A stretch of 64,000 nt of DNA from an uncultured Agrobacterium sp. (GTDB taxonomy: Bacteria; Pseudomonadota; Alphaproteobacteria; Rhizobiales; Rhizobiaceae): assembly GCA_913777615.1 (NCBI GenBank), contig CAJYTK010000017.1:186001-250000 (forward strand), written 5' to 3'. Each line of letters starts with the position of its first letter. Within the stretch, counting starts at the first letter, position 1. The notes beneath the pieces are model-generated. The model made no database searches, was not told the DNA's origin, and saw only the letters and a program-made list of their open reading frames with translations. Of the stretch, positions 26,834 through 36,262 are shown piece by piece. The translations under genes were made by a program, and so were the position numbers.

Positions 26834-28498
26834 ATGACGGAAGAAATGGAATTGCCGGAACGTGAATCGATGGAGTTCGACGTCGTTATCGTCGGCGCGG
26901 GACCTGCTGGCCTCTCTGCAGCTATTCGGCTGAAACAGGTCAATCCGGATCTGTCCGTTGTGGTCCTGGAAAAGGGCTCGGAAGTGGGTGCGCATATCCT
27001 CTCCGGCGCAGTTGTCGATCCCATCGGTATCGACCGTCTGTTGCCCGGCTGGCGCGAAGAAGAGGGGCATCCCTTCAAGACCGAAGTCAAGGACGACCAG
27101 TTTCTGTTCCTGGGACCTGCCGGCTCGATTCGCCTGCCGAACTTCCTGATGCCGCCGCTGATGAACAATCACGGCAACTATATCGTCTCGCTCGGTCTCG
27201 TCTGTCGCTGGCTGGCGGAGAAGGCGGAGGCGCTTGGCGTTGAAATCTACCCGGGCTTTGCTGCAACCGAAGTCCTCTATAACGACGAAGGCGCAGTGAT
27301 CGGCGTCGCGACCGGCGATATGGGGATCGAGCGAAATGGAGAGCCGGGGCCTAACTTCACCCGCGGTATGGCGCTGATGGGCAAATATGTGCTGATCGGC
27401 GAAGGCGTACGCGGCTCGCTTGCCAAGCAACTCATCAGGAAATTCGACCTGTCGAAGAACAGCGACGTTCAGAAATTCGGCATCGGAATTAAGGAACTCT
27501 GGCAGGTCAAGCCTGAAAACCACCGCCAAGGCCTTGTGCAACACTCCTTCGGCTGGCCGCTGGGAATGAAAACGGGCGGTGGCTCGTTCCTCTATCATCT
27601 GGAGGACAATATGGTGGCCGTCGGTTTCGTCGTTCACCTGAACTATAAGAATCCCTATCTCTATCCTTTCGAAGAATTCCAGCGCTTCAAGACGCACCCA
27701 GCCATTGCGCCCACCTTCGAAGGTGGAAAGCGTCTCTCGTATGGCGCGCGCGCCATTACCGAAGGTGGCTATCAATCGGTGCCGAAGCTGACATTCCCAG
27801 GTGGTGCTCTGATCGGATGCTCGGCCGGCCTTGTCAACGTTCCGCGCATCAAGGGTAGTCACAACGCCGTTCTGTCGGGCATGCTGGCGGCAGATAAGAT
27901 TGCGGCGGCACTCGAAGCAGGTCGCGCCAATGATGAATTGATCGAGATCGAGAACGAATGGCGCAGCACCGATATAGGCAAGGACCTGAAGCGGGTACGC
28001 AATGTAAAGCCGCTCTGGTCGAAGTTCGGCACTGCGATCGGCGTTGGCCTCGGCGGCCTGGATATGTGGACCAACCAGCTCTTCGGCTTCTCCATCTTCG
28101 GCACACTGAAGCATGGCAAGACGGATGCTGAGAGCCTGGAACCGGCGGCAAAGCACACGCCGATTGCCTATCCAAAGCCGGATGGCGTGCTGACTTTCGA
28201 CCGTTTGTCATCGGTCTATCTGTCATCCACCAATCATGAAGAGGATCAGCCGGTCCATCTTCAGGTCAAGGACATGGAATTGCAGAAGCGTTCCGAGCAT
28301 GACGTCTATGCCGGACCGTCGACGCGTTACTGTCCCGCCGGAGTCTATGAGTGGGTGGAGAAGGACGGCGAGCCGACTTTCGTCATCAACGCGCAGAACT
28401 GCGTCCACTGCAAGACCTGCGACATCAAGGATCCCAACCAGAATATCAACTGGGTTCCGCCACAAGGCGGCGAAGGGCCGGTCTACGCCAATATGTAA
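26834..28498 (+). CDS. Electron transfer flavoprotein-ubiquinone oxidoreductase
   Basis: Membrane-associated iron-sulfur flavoprotein that passes electrons from ETF (acyl-CoA and amino acid dehydrogenation) to ubiquinone. The 554 residues carry the FAD motif VVIVGAGPAGLSAAIRL near residue 17, the ubiquinone-binding domain in the middle, and the 4Fe-4S ligands in TRYCPAGVYE and NCVHCKTCDIKDP near the C-terminus. GAGGA lies just before the ATG. Its stop codon lies within a short duplicated block (28488-28516 and 28561-28589). Confidence 0.95.
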   Translation: MTEEMELPERESMEFDVVIVGAGPAGLSAAIRLKQVNPDLSVVVLEKGSEVGAHILSGAVVDPIGIDRLLPGWREEEGHPFKTEVKDDQFLFLGPAGSIRLPNFLMPPLMNNHGNYIVSLGLVCRWLAEKAEALGVEIYPGFAATEVLYNDEGAVIGVATGDMGIERNGEPGPNFTRGMALMGKYVLIGEGVRGSLAKQLIRKFDLSKNSDVQKFGIGIKELWQVKPENHRQGLVQHSFGWPLGMKTGGGSFLYHLEDNMVAVGFVVHLNYKNPYLYPFEEFQRFKTHPAIAPTFEGGKRLSYGARAITEGGYQSVPKLTFPGGALIGCSAGLVNVPRIKGSHNAVLSGMLAADKIAAALEAGRANDELIEIENEWRSTDIGKDLKRVRNVKPLWSKFGTAIGVGLGGLDMWTNQLFGFSIFGTLKHGKTDAESLEPAAKHTPIAYPKPDGVLTFDRLSSVYLSSTNHEEDQPVHLQVKDMELQKRSEHDVYAGPSTRYCPAGVYEWVEKDGEPTFVINAQNCVHCKTCDIKDPNQNINWVPPQGGEGPVYANM

Positions 28499-28589
28499 GT
28501 ATTGGCGCGGCCCGCCCGGACCGCCGTTAGCAAAGATGTTCTGCGAAGCGCCGACTCACACCAATATGCGAATATCGGCGCGGCCCGCC
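28488..28589. repeat. Imperfect 29-base direct repeat across the ETF-QO stop
   Basis: 28488-28516 and 28561-28589 match at 25 of 29 bases, both ending in GGCGCGGCCCGCC, offset 73. The first copy holds the stop codon; the second looks like a decayed duplicate of the gene end. Confidence 0.8.
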
Positions 28590-28643
28590 TGAACAGTTGT
28601 TGGCGAGATATCCGAGCGGACCGTGTTCTAGGAGCACCTCTTC

Positions 28644-29147
28644 ATGGTTATAATTCGGGATGGTCGACAAGAGGAGTTCGACCGTCTTGCAGACATCGAA
28701 CTGGATGCCTTCGTCACCTGGGCTCAGGCTTGCGACGTATCGCAGGAGCCATCCTGCGCGCCAGTCCATCTTCTTCAGCAGAGCTTGGAGGAGAATTTGC
28801 TTCTGGTTGCCGAGGAGGGTGGCCGGACTGTCGGATTTGCGCTTGGTTTGATGGAAGAAAGTACGCTCCACATCGTCGAAATCGACGTGGAACGTGAGGC
28901 ACAGGGCAAGGGCATCGGCAAGGCTTTGATGCTCGCTTTGCTCGAGCGCGCAGGTGGGTTTGGGTGCTCCGAGGCGGTTCTGACCACAGATCGCTATGCG
29001 CCCTTCAATGCCCCCTTCTACGAAAAGCTTGGTTTTCGGATTCTTTCGGCGGTGGAAACGCCGGCATTCCTGCTGAAAAGACTAAAGGCGCAAGTCGATT
29101 CCGGTCTCGATCCAGAGCGCCGGGTCGCGATGCGTTTGCATCTGTGA
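28644..29147 (+). CDS. GNAT acetyltransferase
   Basis: 167-residue N-acetyltransferase. The acetyl-CoA loop is in EREAQGKGIGKALMLALLE (about residues 86-104) following strand 4 STLHIVEIDV; the C-terminal half ends in NAPFYEKLGFRIL. Substrate unknown. The duplicated segment downstream of the ETF-QO gene lies just upstream. Confidence 0.85.
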   Translation: MVIIRDGRQEEFDRLADIELDAFVTWAQACDVSQEPSCAPVHLLQQSLEENLLLVAEEGGRTVGFALGLMEESTLHIVEIDVEREAQGKGIGKALMLALLERAGGFGCSEAVLTTDRYAPFNAPFYEKLGFRILSAVETPAFLLKRLKAQVDSGLDPERRVAMRLHL

Positions 29148-29348
29148 TGCGCGATTTGAAATGCATCAAGCCATCATTTTTGAACAACCGTCAGTCTTTG
29201 AGGTTATAACATCGATCGTCCTGATCGATTGAGACATTTGCAGCTACGGGCAGGATCATCTACTAGTACTAGACCTGTTCTGATCGGGCTTAGACCCTAA
29301 GCGACAATCGGGTTGATATGGCCCCCGGCGGGGGTTGGGAGTGAGTAC

Positions 29349-30089
29349 ATGACGAAAAGCGCCACTTTGGTTTTCGCGCTGCGGAGAAACATTATTTCGG
29401 TGGCTGCTGCTTTTGTGGCTTGCGCTGCCTCTCTTGGTAGCCAGCCTGCGATGGCGGCGAGTTGCCGGGCTGATGCAGCAGCGAGCATAGATTGGAGCGA
29501 GTGCAACAAACGCCTTCTCATGCTTGGCGGCAGTATTCTCGATGGTGCAGACCTTCACGGAACGGATTTCACCTACACAGATCTACGAGGCTCGTCCTTC
29601 AAGAAGGCTAATTTGCAAAAAGCCAAGTTGATCCGCAGTTCGCTGGCATCCTCTGAACTTGAAGGGGCAAATCTCGTGAAGGTTGAGGCCTACCGGAGCG
29701 ATTTCAGCGACGTGAACGCCACCAATGCCAAATTTAACAGCGCCGAAATGCAGCGTGCCGACTTCGAAAACGCCAAGCTCGATAATGCCGATTTCAGCAA
29801 AGCAGAACTTGGACGCGCAGATTTTAATGGTGCGGTGCTGACAGGTACCAAGTTCACCAAGGCCAATCTTTCTCGGGCCAGTTTCGAGGGAGCCAAGTTT
29901 ACCGGCTCAATCGATTTCTCCGACTCTTTCCTGCTGCTGGCGCATATTGAAGGACTGGATCTTTCCGCAGCCACTGGACTAGAGCAGAAACAGATCGATA
30001 TCGCCTGTGGTGACGACAAGACGAAGCTTCCGCAGGGGCTGACCAAGCCAGCCACCTGGCCTTGCCCGTCTGACCCGGAAGACGACTAA
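29349..30089 (+). CDS. Secreted pentapeptide-repeat protein
   Basis: 246 residues with an N-terminal signal segment (cleavage near MAASC, about residue 40) followed by about 20 pentapeptide units of the A(D/N)LxG type between about residues 65 and 205, predicted to form a right-handed quadrilateral beta-helix. The ATG at 29349 has GGGAG seven bases upstream. Four cysteines in the mature part suggest disulfides outside the cytoplasm. Unlike Qnr/MfpA, which are cytoplasmic gyrase inhibitors, this one is exported, so gyrase protection is unlikely. Role unknown. Confidence 0.85.
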   Translation: MTKSATLVFALRRNIISVAAAFVACAASLGSQPAMAASCRADAAASIDWSECNKRLLMLGGSILDGADLHGTDFTYTDLRGSSFKKANLQKAKLIRSSLASSELEGANLVKVEAYRSDFSDVNATNAKFNSAEMQRADFENAKLDNADFSKAELGRADFNGAVLTGTKFTKANLSRASFEGAKFTGSIDFSDSFLLLAHIEGLDLSAATGLEQKQIDIACGDDKTKLPQGLTKPATWPCPSDPEDD

Positions 30090-30120
30090 CGTAGAGCCAG
30101 CCCGCGATTGAGTTTAGGCG

Positions 30121-30156
30121 CTTAGAGCGCTCCGTCTGAGAAGGAAGCGCTCTAAG
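30121..30156. terminator. Strong inverted repeat between convergent genes
   Basis: CTTAGAGCGCT / AGCGCTCTAAG, a perfect 11-base stem with a 14-base loop, between the pentapeptide-repeat and alcohol dehydrogenase stop codons. There is no T-run; it may be a two-way terminator or a dispersed palindromic element. Confidence 0.55.
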
Positions 30157-30208
30157 GCATTAGTTAGGTCGCAAACATCGGACAGAGGCGCGAACGATGC
30201 GCGCCGGC

Positions 30209-31225
30209 TCAAAAGCCCGAGAGCACGATCTTCCCCTTGGCGGTGCCGCTTTCAATCAAAGCGTGGGCCTTGATCAGGTTTGCGGCGTTGATCTTGCCGC
30301 ACACGTCTGTCAGCGTCGTCTTGATCTTTCCTTGGTCAATTAGGTCGGAGACATGGTTCAGCAGGTTGTGCTGCTCCAGAATGTCCACAGTCTCGAAAAC
30401 CGGGCGGGTAAACATCATCTCCCAGTGAACCGAAATGGCCTTGCGCTTGAACGGCATGATATCGAAGCCGTCTTCCGGGTCGTCGATCAGGCAGTAGCGT
30501 CCCTGTGGCGCGATCAGCTCTACGCTATCGGCGCGGTGAACATCGCTATGAGTTGTGGAGAAGACGAAGGAAGGCGCGCCAATACCGAGCGCTTCGACCT
30601 GAGAAGAGAGGGGTTTGCTATGGTCCAGCACATGGTGTGCGCCGAGTTGCCGAACCCATTCTTTCGTCTCTGCTCTGGACGCTGTGGCGATGACGGTCAG
30701 GTCCGTCAAATGTCGGGCGAGCTGGATCGCGATAGAGCCAACGCCGCCGGCACCGCCAATGATGACGATAGCATCGCTGCCGCCCGGAACCTTGTCCTTT
30801 ACCTTGAGGCGGTCAAACAGTGCCTCATAGGCGGTGATCGCGGTGAGCGGCAGTGCCGCAGCCTCCTCGAAGCTCAGGCTGCTTGGCTTCGTGCCGACGA
30901 TTCGCTCATCCACGAGGTGGAATTCACTGTTGGTGCCAGGACGATTGATAGCGCCCGCGTAAAACACCTCATCGCCCGGTTTGAACAGGCTCACCTTGTC
31001 GCCAACGGCCTTAACGATGCCAGCGGCATCGAAGCCGAGAATGCGGGTCTGGCCGTTTTCCGGCGATTGGTTGCGCCGAACCTTCGTGTCTACCGGATTG
31101 ACGGAAACGGCCTTCACTTCAACCAGAATGTCGCGCCCCTTGGCCTCTGGCGCAGGCAGTTCGAAATCCACTAGGGCGTCTGTTTCAGTGACGGGTTTGC
31201 AGCTGTTAAAACCGATGGCTCGCAT
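30209..31225 (-). CDS. Zinc-binding alcohol dehydrogenase family, quinone oxidoreductase type
   Basis: 338-residue MDR-superfamily NADPH-dependent reductase. It has the GroES-like N-terminal domain (AVSVNPVDTKVR, ILGFDAAGIV) and Rossmann motif IIGGAGGVGSIAIQLARHL. The zinc-ligand cysteines of true alcohol dehydrogenases are absent, so it belongs to the zinc-less quinone reductase group. AAGGA nine bases upstream fixes the start at 31225. It is divergent from an HxlR regulator, with an operator-like dyad between them, and is probably induced by electrophilic or quinone compounds. Confidence 0.9.
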   Translation of the reverse strand: MRAIGFNSCKPVTETDALVDFELPAPEAKGRDILVEVKAVSVNPVDTKVRRNQSPENGQTRILGFDAAGIVKAVGDKVSLFKPGDEVFYAGAINRPGTNSEFHLVDERIVGTKPSSLSFEEAAALPLTAITAYEALFDRLKVKDKVPGGSDAIVIIGGAGGVGSIAIQLARHLTDLTVIATASRAETKEWVRQLGAHHVLDHSKPLSSQVEALGIGAPSFVFSTTHSDVHRADSVELIAPQGRYCLIDDPEDGFDIMPFKRKAISVHWEMMFTRPVFETVDILEQHNLLNHVSDLIDQGKIKTTLTDVCGKINAANLIKAHALIESGTAKGKIVLSGF

Positions 31226-31295
31226 GATGCTTTTCCTTCGCTTGTTGCGTTGGGGGCTATTTGATAGAAAGCAGCACAGGCTGCAAGAATGCACA

Positions 31296-31317
31296 TTTTG
31301 TGTCTATACAGACAAAA
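31296..31317. promoter_or_regulatory. HxlR operator candidate
   Basis: 22-base dyad starting TTTTGT and ending ACAAAA, 9 of 11 pairs symmetric about 31306/31307, centred between the divergent reductase and HxlR genes. Confidence 0.6.
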
Positions 31318-31362
31318 AGGATACTGTAGCCGTTCATCGATCCCGAAAAACGGAGCCTCTTG

Positions 31363-31764
31363 ATGTCCCGACCCCGCGCCAAGTTGAAGGATAACTTTCC
31401 CGGTTGTCCGGTGGAATCGACGCTGTGTTATCTCGATGGAAAATGGAAAGGCGTCATTCTCTATCACCTGTTGAGCGAGGGAACCTTGCGTTTCAACGAG
31501 TTGCGCCGCCGTATTCCAAGCGTGACGCAGCGCATGCTGACAAAGCAGCTTCGTGAACTGGAAGTCGCCGGTCTGATTTCCCGTACCGTCTTTCCTGTCG
31601 TGCCGCCAAGGGTGGATTACAGCCTCACCGTACTTGGCCAGAGCATGGAGCCAGTCATTTCTGCCCTCAAAACGTGGGGGGAGGCGCACGTCGTATGCAA
31701 GAACGGCATTAAAACAGTCGCGTCGGCTGTGGACTCCGTCATGCCTCTGGCGGCTGCCGAATGA
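31363..31764 (+). CDS. HxlR-family transcriptional regulator
   Basis: 133-residue winged-helix protein. The family core is CPVESTLCYLDGKWKGVILY with the effector-sensing Cys near residue 12 preceding LSEGTLRFNELRRRIP and MLTKQLRELE. Many HxlR/YodB/QorR proteins sense quinones or aldehydes by this cysteine and control a divergent quinone reductase, which is what this locus shows. GGAG seven bases before the ATG at 31363. Its stop overlaps the next start (ATGA). Confidence 0.92.
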   Translation: MSRPRAKLKDNFPGCPVESTLCYLDGKWKGVILYHLLSEGTLRFNELRRRIPSVTQRMLTKQLRELEVAGLISRTVFPVVPPRVDYSLTVLGQSMEPVISALKTWGEAHVVCKNGIKTVASAVDSVMPLAAAE

Positions 31765-33161
31765 GCATGGCAACCGATATGTTGCAAAGGCAACGACACG
31801 CCTTCATTCAAGACGGACAACCGACGCTGGAGCAGCGCCGCGCAGATCTGAAGGCACTCCGCAAGGTCGTGACGTCAAATCGGCAAAAGATAGAACGAGC
31901 GGTAGATACGGATTTCGGCGGACGGTCTCCCTATGAGACGGCGCTTCTCGATATCGTCGGCGTAATAAGGGCGATCGATTATCTCGACCGTAATCTGAAG
32001 CGCTTCATGAAGCCGGAGCGACGACACGTGGCGGCACTGTTTCAGCGCGGGCGAGCTTGGGTCGAGTATCAGCCGCTCGGTGTCATCGGCATCCTGTCAC
32101 CATGGAACTTCCCTTTTTTGCTGTCGATGGTGCCGCTGGCAACCGCACTTGCAGCTGGCAATCGTGTGATGCTGAAACCATCGGAACTTACACCGGAAAC
32201 CAGCGCTTTGATGAAGGCGATGCTCGCGGACGCGTTGCCCGAAGAAAAGGTTGCCGTCATTCTGGGAGATGCCGCCATCGGCGCCGAATTCAGCGGCTTG
32301 CCATTCGACCATTTGTTCTTCACGGGCAGCACCGCAGTCGGACGCTCGGTGATGAAAGCTGCGAGCGAGAACCTTGTTCCGGTAACGCTGGAGCTTGGTG
32401 GTAAAAGTCCCACCATCATTCTTCCGGGCAAGGCAAGCCAGGAGACCGCGGCTGCCATTGTCCTGGGAAAGCTGGCTAATGCCGGGCAGACATGCGTTGC
32501 TCCGGACTATGTCTTCGTTCAAGAGAACGAGGTTGGTGATTTTGTCGATAAATTCGGTCGAGCGGTTTCGAAATCATATCCGGACGGCTCGAAAAGCGCC
32601 GATTACACATCCATTTGTAGCGACAGACATTTTACCCGCTTAAAGGCGCTACTCGACGATGCCGAGCGCAAGGGTGCGACCTTGCGGCCGGTCGGTGGAA
32701 AGGCAGATGAGCAACCGAGACGACGGGTCATTTCGCCGACGCTCGTCCTCAACCCAAGGGACGATATGGCGGTGATGCAGGATGAAATCTTCGGGCCGAT
32801 CCTGCCCGTGCTGACCTACCGCGATATCTATGAGGTCATTGCTTACATCAACGAGAGACCGCGACCGCTGGCGCTATATGTCTTTGGTGACGAAAGAAGC
32901 GAGGACTGCCGCAAGATTCTCTCCAACACCACGTCGGGTAATGTTGGTATCAACAACACCGTGTTGCATGTGGCGCAGGATGATCTTCCTTTTGGCGGGG
33001 TCGGCGCAAGCGGTATCGGCGCTTATCACGGCATAGAGGGCTTTCGACGGATGAGCCATGCCAAGGGCGTCTTTTCCCAGGGGCGATTCAGCATTCCCAA
33101 CCGTTTGCGCCCGCCCTACGGGCGTTTGACGAAAGCGGCAATTGCCTTTCTGCTGCGCTGA
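31761..33161 (+). CDS. Aldehyde dehydrogenase, coniferyl-aldehyde type
   Basis: NAD(P)-dependent aldehyde dehydrogenase of 466 residues, the short class 3/CalB type. Visible are SPWNFPFLLS, the active-site Glu in LELGGKSPTII and the nucleophile Cys in NAGQTCVAPDYV. The C-terminus GRLTKAAIAFLLR resembles coniferyl aldehyde dehydrogenases acting on aromatic aldehydes. It is translationally coupled to the HxlR gene, suggesting an aldehyde/quinone detoxification unit with the divergent reductase. Confidence 0.9.
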   Translation: MSMATDMLQRQRHAFIQDGQPTLEQRRADLKALRKVVTSNRQKIERAVDTDFGGRSPYETALLDIVGVIRAIDYLDRNLKRFMKPERRHVAALFQRGRAWVEYQPLGVIGILSPWNFPFLLSMVPLATALAAGNRVMLKPSELTPETSALMKAMLADALPEEKVAVILGDAAIGAEFSGLPFDHLFFTGSTAVGRSVMKAASENLVPVTLELGGKSPTIILPGKASQETAAAIVLGKLANAGQTCVAPDYVFVQENEVGDFVDKFGRAVSKSYPDGSKSADYTSICSDRHFTRLKALLDDAERKGATLRPVGGKADEQPRRRVISPTLVLNPRDDMAVMQDEIFGPILPVLTYRDIYEVIAYINERPRPLALYVFGDERSEDCRKILSNTTSGNVGINNTVLHVAQDDLPFGGVGASGIGAYHGIEGFRRMSHAKGVFSQGRFSIPNRLRPPYGRLTKAAIAFLLR

Positions 33162-33654
33162 ATTGAGCACTGGTTTACATGCAGCCATTCGAGATGCCGC
33201 GCATAAGCCTCGCCGGGACGGCAGGACTGACAGCGGACATCGAAGGCGGCGGTTGACTGCTGCACGAATGGGGATCGATCAACCCAGATTCATGGCGGAT
33301 GGATTTGGTTCAGCCTGAGCGACAAGTGCTCGCCAGGAATGCAAAAATATTCGTCACATTCGTCGCAATAAATATGGATTTATAATGTTCGAGCTACTTT
33401 TTGTTTCGCATTCATGTTGAGGTAATACTTTACTTGGACATGATAAGTGCGCACCTTGACATCGATGCGATGTGTTTTTCTGAACCATTCTTGCGAAGAA
33501 TGTCCTCTTGATTTTCGGACAATTTGGGAGGAAGGATTTGCCGCGGCATTCGCCGGCTCTCATCATTCACATTTTTTTGCACCGCAACATCGAACTGCCC
33601 GGATTAGTTCATAATTTCGCGCGCAGTGATTTGTCAGTTCAGGGACGGACCAGC
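33162..33654. other. AT-rich intergenic region before uppP
   Basis: 493 bases, clearly more AT-rich than its surroundings (for example 33340-33500), with no supported gene or RNA. It probably holds the uppP promoter and a long leader. A 70-codon minus frame at 33354-33566 lacks a ribosome site. Confidence 0.5.
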
Positions 33655-34491
33655 ATGGGTATTGGTTGGATAGAAGCCGCGATCCTCGGCTTTATTCAAG
33701 GGCTTACAGAGTTTTTGCCAGTTTCTTCAAGCGCACATTTGAGAATAGCCGGGGAATTTTTGGGCACCGGTGAAGACCCGGGTGCAGCCTTCACCGCCAT
33801 CATTCAGATCGGCACGGAGCTGGCGGTCCTGGTCTATTTCTGGTCGGACATTATGCGGATCGCCTTCGCGTGGCTTCGGCATCACCTCAGGCTTGGCGGT
33901 TCGTACGACCCTGCCGATGTGCGTCTTGGCTGGATGATCATCGTCGGTTCGGTGCCGATCGTGTTACTTGGGCTGTTGTTCAAGGATGCGATCGAGCACT
34001 CGTTACGCAATCTGTACATCACCGCTGTCATGCTGATCGTCTTCGGTATTATTTTGGGCTGGGCGGATCGTATCGGCAAGAAGAAGTATCCGATCAACAA
34101 ACTGATCTGGCGCGATGCGATCATTTTCGGTTTCGCGCAGGCCATGGCTTTGATCCCCGGCGTGTCCCGTTCCGGCGGAACGATTACTGCTGGCTTGCTC
34201 ATGGGTTACACGCGTGAAGCCGCTGCACGTTACTCCTTCCTGCTCGCCGTTCCCGCCGTTTTCGGCTCCGGCTTTTACCAGCTCTTCAAAAGCATCGGTC
34301 AGGAAAACACCGTCGGCTGGGGCCAGACTGCCCTCGCAACCCTGATCTCGTTTGTCGTCGGCTATGCTGTCATCGTCGTATTCCTCAAGCTAGTTTCGAC
34401 GAAAAGCTATATGCCCTTCGTCTGGTATCGCATCGTAATCGGTGTCGCGCTGCTTGGCCTGCTCTTCAGCGGCGTCATCAACCCGATCTGA
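33655..34491 (+). CDS. uppP: Undecaprenyl-diphosphatase UppP/BacA
   Basis: Integral membrane enzyme of 278 residues that dephosphorylates undecaprenyl diphosphate to recycle the peptidoglycan lipid carrier. Catalytic blocks are [18 protein letters not shown] near the N-terminus and [18 protein letters not shown] near residue 170. About eight membrane helices. The ATG at 33655 has AGGGA about nine bases upstream; the longer frame to 33508 is not needed. A terminator follows. Confidence 0.96.
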   Translation: MGIGWIEAAILGFIQGLTEFLPVSSSAHLRIAGEFLGTGEDPGAAFTAIIQIGTELAVLVYFWSDIMRIAFAWLRHHLRLGGSYDPADVRLGWMIIVGSVPIVLLGLLFKDAIEHSLRNLYITAVMLIVFGIILGWADRIGKKKYPINKLIWRDAIIFGFAQAMALIPGVSRSGGTITAGLLMGYTREAAARYSFLLAVPAVFGSGFYQLFKSIGQENTVGWGQTALATLISFVVGYAVIVVFLKLVSTKSYMPFVWYRIVIGVALLGLLFSGVINPI

Positions 34492-34516
34492 TTCCGGTCG
34501 GAAACGCGTTAATTTT

Positions 34517-34550
34517 ACCCGGTACGGCCTGCCGCACCGGGTAATTTTAT
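34517..34550 (+). terminator. Terminator after uppP
   Basis: ACCCGGTACGGC / GCCGCACCGGGT with one mismatch and a two-base loop centre, followed by AATTTTAT. Confidence 0.8.
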
Positions 34551-34670
34551 GACTTTCTATCCCTGTAGAATTATTTTCCTTTCGGTATGGCGAGAGAGCG
34601 TCTATTCCGGCTGAAAGATCGCCACGCCGCTCACTTTTGCGGTATCCTTTGATGTTGTCAGGAAAAACGA

Positions 34671-35450
34671 ATGACCACCGACGCGCCTTGCGCCCTCGCT
34701 GTGGAGGACATCCACAAGAGCTTCGGCAATCAAGAGGTTCTGAAGGGCATTTCGCTGACGGCAAGGAAGGGCGATGTCATCTCCATCATCGGGTCTTCCG
34801 GCTCGGGAAAGAGCACCCTTCTTAGGTGCATCAATTTTCTGGAAATACCCGATAGAGGCCGTGTCCGCGTCAATGGCGAAGAGATCGCGGTCAGGCATGG
34901 GCGCGATGGCAAGTCTGTCCCGCAAAGTTGGCGTCAGGTGGAGCGATTGCGCACCGGCCTCGGCATGGTCTTCCAAAGTTTCAACCTCTGGGCTCATCGC
35001 ACCGTTCTCGAAAATGTCATCGAGGCCCCGGTCCATGTCATGGGCGTAAAGCGCGCGGAAGCAGTCGAGAAGGCGGAAGCGCTGCTGCACAAGGTGGGTC
35101 TCTACGAGAAGAGGGATGCCTATCCAGCCTTTCTTTCGGGTGGGCAGCAGCAGCGTGCCGCTATTGCCCGTGCGCTCTGCGTCGAGCCCGCCGTCATGCT
35201 TTTCGACGAGCCGACATCGGCGCTAGATCCGGAACTGGTTGGCGAAGTGCTGAAAGTTATTCGCGATCTGGCGGAAGAGGGCCGCACCATGTTGCTTGTG
35301 ACGCATGAGATGCGCTTTGCCCGCGATGTGTCCAGCCATGTCATGTTTCTGCACCAGGGCCGCGTGGAGGAGGAGGGATCTCCCCAGCAGGTCTTTAGCA
35401 ACCCCATCAGCGCACGGACCCGAGATTTTACCGGCGCGCTTGCCAACTGA
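34671..35450 (+). CDS. Amino-acid ABC transporter ATPase
   Basis: Cytoplasmic ATPase of a polar amino acid importer (HisP/OccP group), 259 residues: Walker A GSSGSGKST near residue 41, Q-loop MVFQSFNLW, signature LSGGQQQR, Walker B VMLFDEPTSALDPE, and switch His in VTHEM. It is the first gene of a five-gene operon (20-base gap to the binding protein), which ends in a homocysteine S-methyltransferase. Confidence 0.95.
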   Translation: MTTDAPCALAVEDIHKSFGNQEVLKGISLTARKGDVISIIGSSGSGKSTLLRCINFLEIPDRGRVRVNGEEIAVRHGRDGKSVPQSWRQVERLRTGLGMVFQSFNLWAHRTVLENVIEAPVHVMGVKRAEAVEKAEALLHKVGLYEKRDAYPAFLSGGQQQRAAIARALCVEPAVMLFDEPTSALDPELVGEVLKVIRDLAEEGRTMLLVTHEMRFARDVSSHVMFLHQGRVEEEGSPQQVFSNPISARTRDFTGALAN

Positions 35451-35470
35451 TTGTCACACAGGAGTTTGAT

Positions 35471-36244
35471 ATGAAATTCGTCGCATCCCTGCTGGCCGGC
35501 ACGGCCTTCGCATTATCGGCTTTCTCTGCCAGCGCCGAAGTCCGCTTTGGCGTCATGAATGAAAGCTATCCACCTTTCTTTGCCCAGGATGCCAGCGGCA
35601 AGTGGCAAGGCTGGGAAATCGATCTGATGGATGCCGTCTGCGCTGAGATGAAGGAGAAATGCTCCATCGTCGCGCTTTCCTGGGATGGATTGATTCCGGC
35701 GCTTGAAAGCAAGAAGTTCGACGTGATCTGGTCGTCCATGTCCAACACCGCCGAGCGTCAGAAGGTCATCGACTTCACCGATAAATATTACAACACCCCA
35801 GCCAAGCTCATCGGCGCCAAGGACGGCAAGCCGGGTACGACGGCTGAAGATGTAAAGGGCAAGACGATCGGCATTCAGGTTGCCACCATTCAGTCCGCTT
35901 ACTACGCCAAGTACTTCAAGGACGTCGCCGACGAGAAAACCTACCAGACGCTGGACGAAGCCTTCCAGGATCTGGCCGCCGGCCGCATCGACTATGTCTT
36001 CGGTGATTCGCTCGTTCTCAATGACTTCCTGAAGACCGATACCGGCAAGGATTGCTGCGCCGATGCCGGCAATGTTGCCGACGATCCTGAAATTCTGGGC
36101 CGTGGCGTTTCCGGCGGCGTGCGCAAGGACGACCAGGAACTGAAGCAGAAGCTGAACACGGCGCTCGCAGCTGTGCGCGCCAGCGGCAAGTATGACGAGA
36201 TCACCAAGAAATACTTCAGCTTCGATATCTACGGCGCGAAGTAA
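35471..36244 (+). CDS. Periplasmic amino-acid binding protein
   Basis: Family 3 solute-binding protein of 257 residues with a signal peptide ending at ASA (about residue 22). The ligand-pocket pieces NESYPPFF, GWEIDLMDAVCAEM and SWDGLIPALESKKFDVIWSSMS (about residues 60-85) are of the polar amino acid class. GGAG nine bases upstream. It delivers substrate to the two permeases that follow; the operon partner suggests a sulfur amino acid. Confidence 0.93.
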   Translation: MKFVASLLAGTAFALSAFSASAEVRFGVMNESYPPFFAQDASGKWQGWEIDLMDAVCAEMKEKCSIVALSWDGLIPALESKKFDVIWSSMSNTAERQKVIDFTDKYYNTPAKLIGAKDGKPGTTAEDVKGKTIGIQVATIQSAYYAKYFKDVADEKTYQTLDEAFQDLAAGRIDYVFGDSLVLNDFLKTDTGKDCCADAGNVADDPEILGRGVSGGVRKDDQELKQKLNTALAAVRASGKYDEITKKYFSFDIYGAK

Positions 36245-36262
36245 GTCTGGTTCTTCTCGCAA

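Noticed and set aside
26589-26837. 82-codon plus frame overlapping the ETF-QO start
   Set aside because: It runs through the LiuR-like palindrome and lacks a ribosome site and domain.
26639-28156. 505-codon minus-strand frame opposite the ETF-QO gene
   Set aside because: Shadow of a gene with complete FAD and 4Fe-4S motifs.
33354-33566. 70-codon minus frame before uppP
   Set aside because: No ribosome site, no domain and AT-rich non-coding character.
34551-34670. SAM-type riboswitch upstream of the importer/mmuM operon
   Set aside because: No SAM-II or related core motif could be recognised in this short leader.
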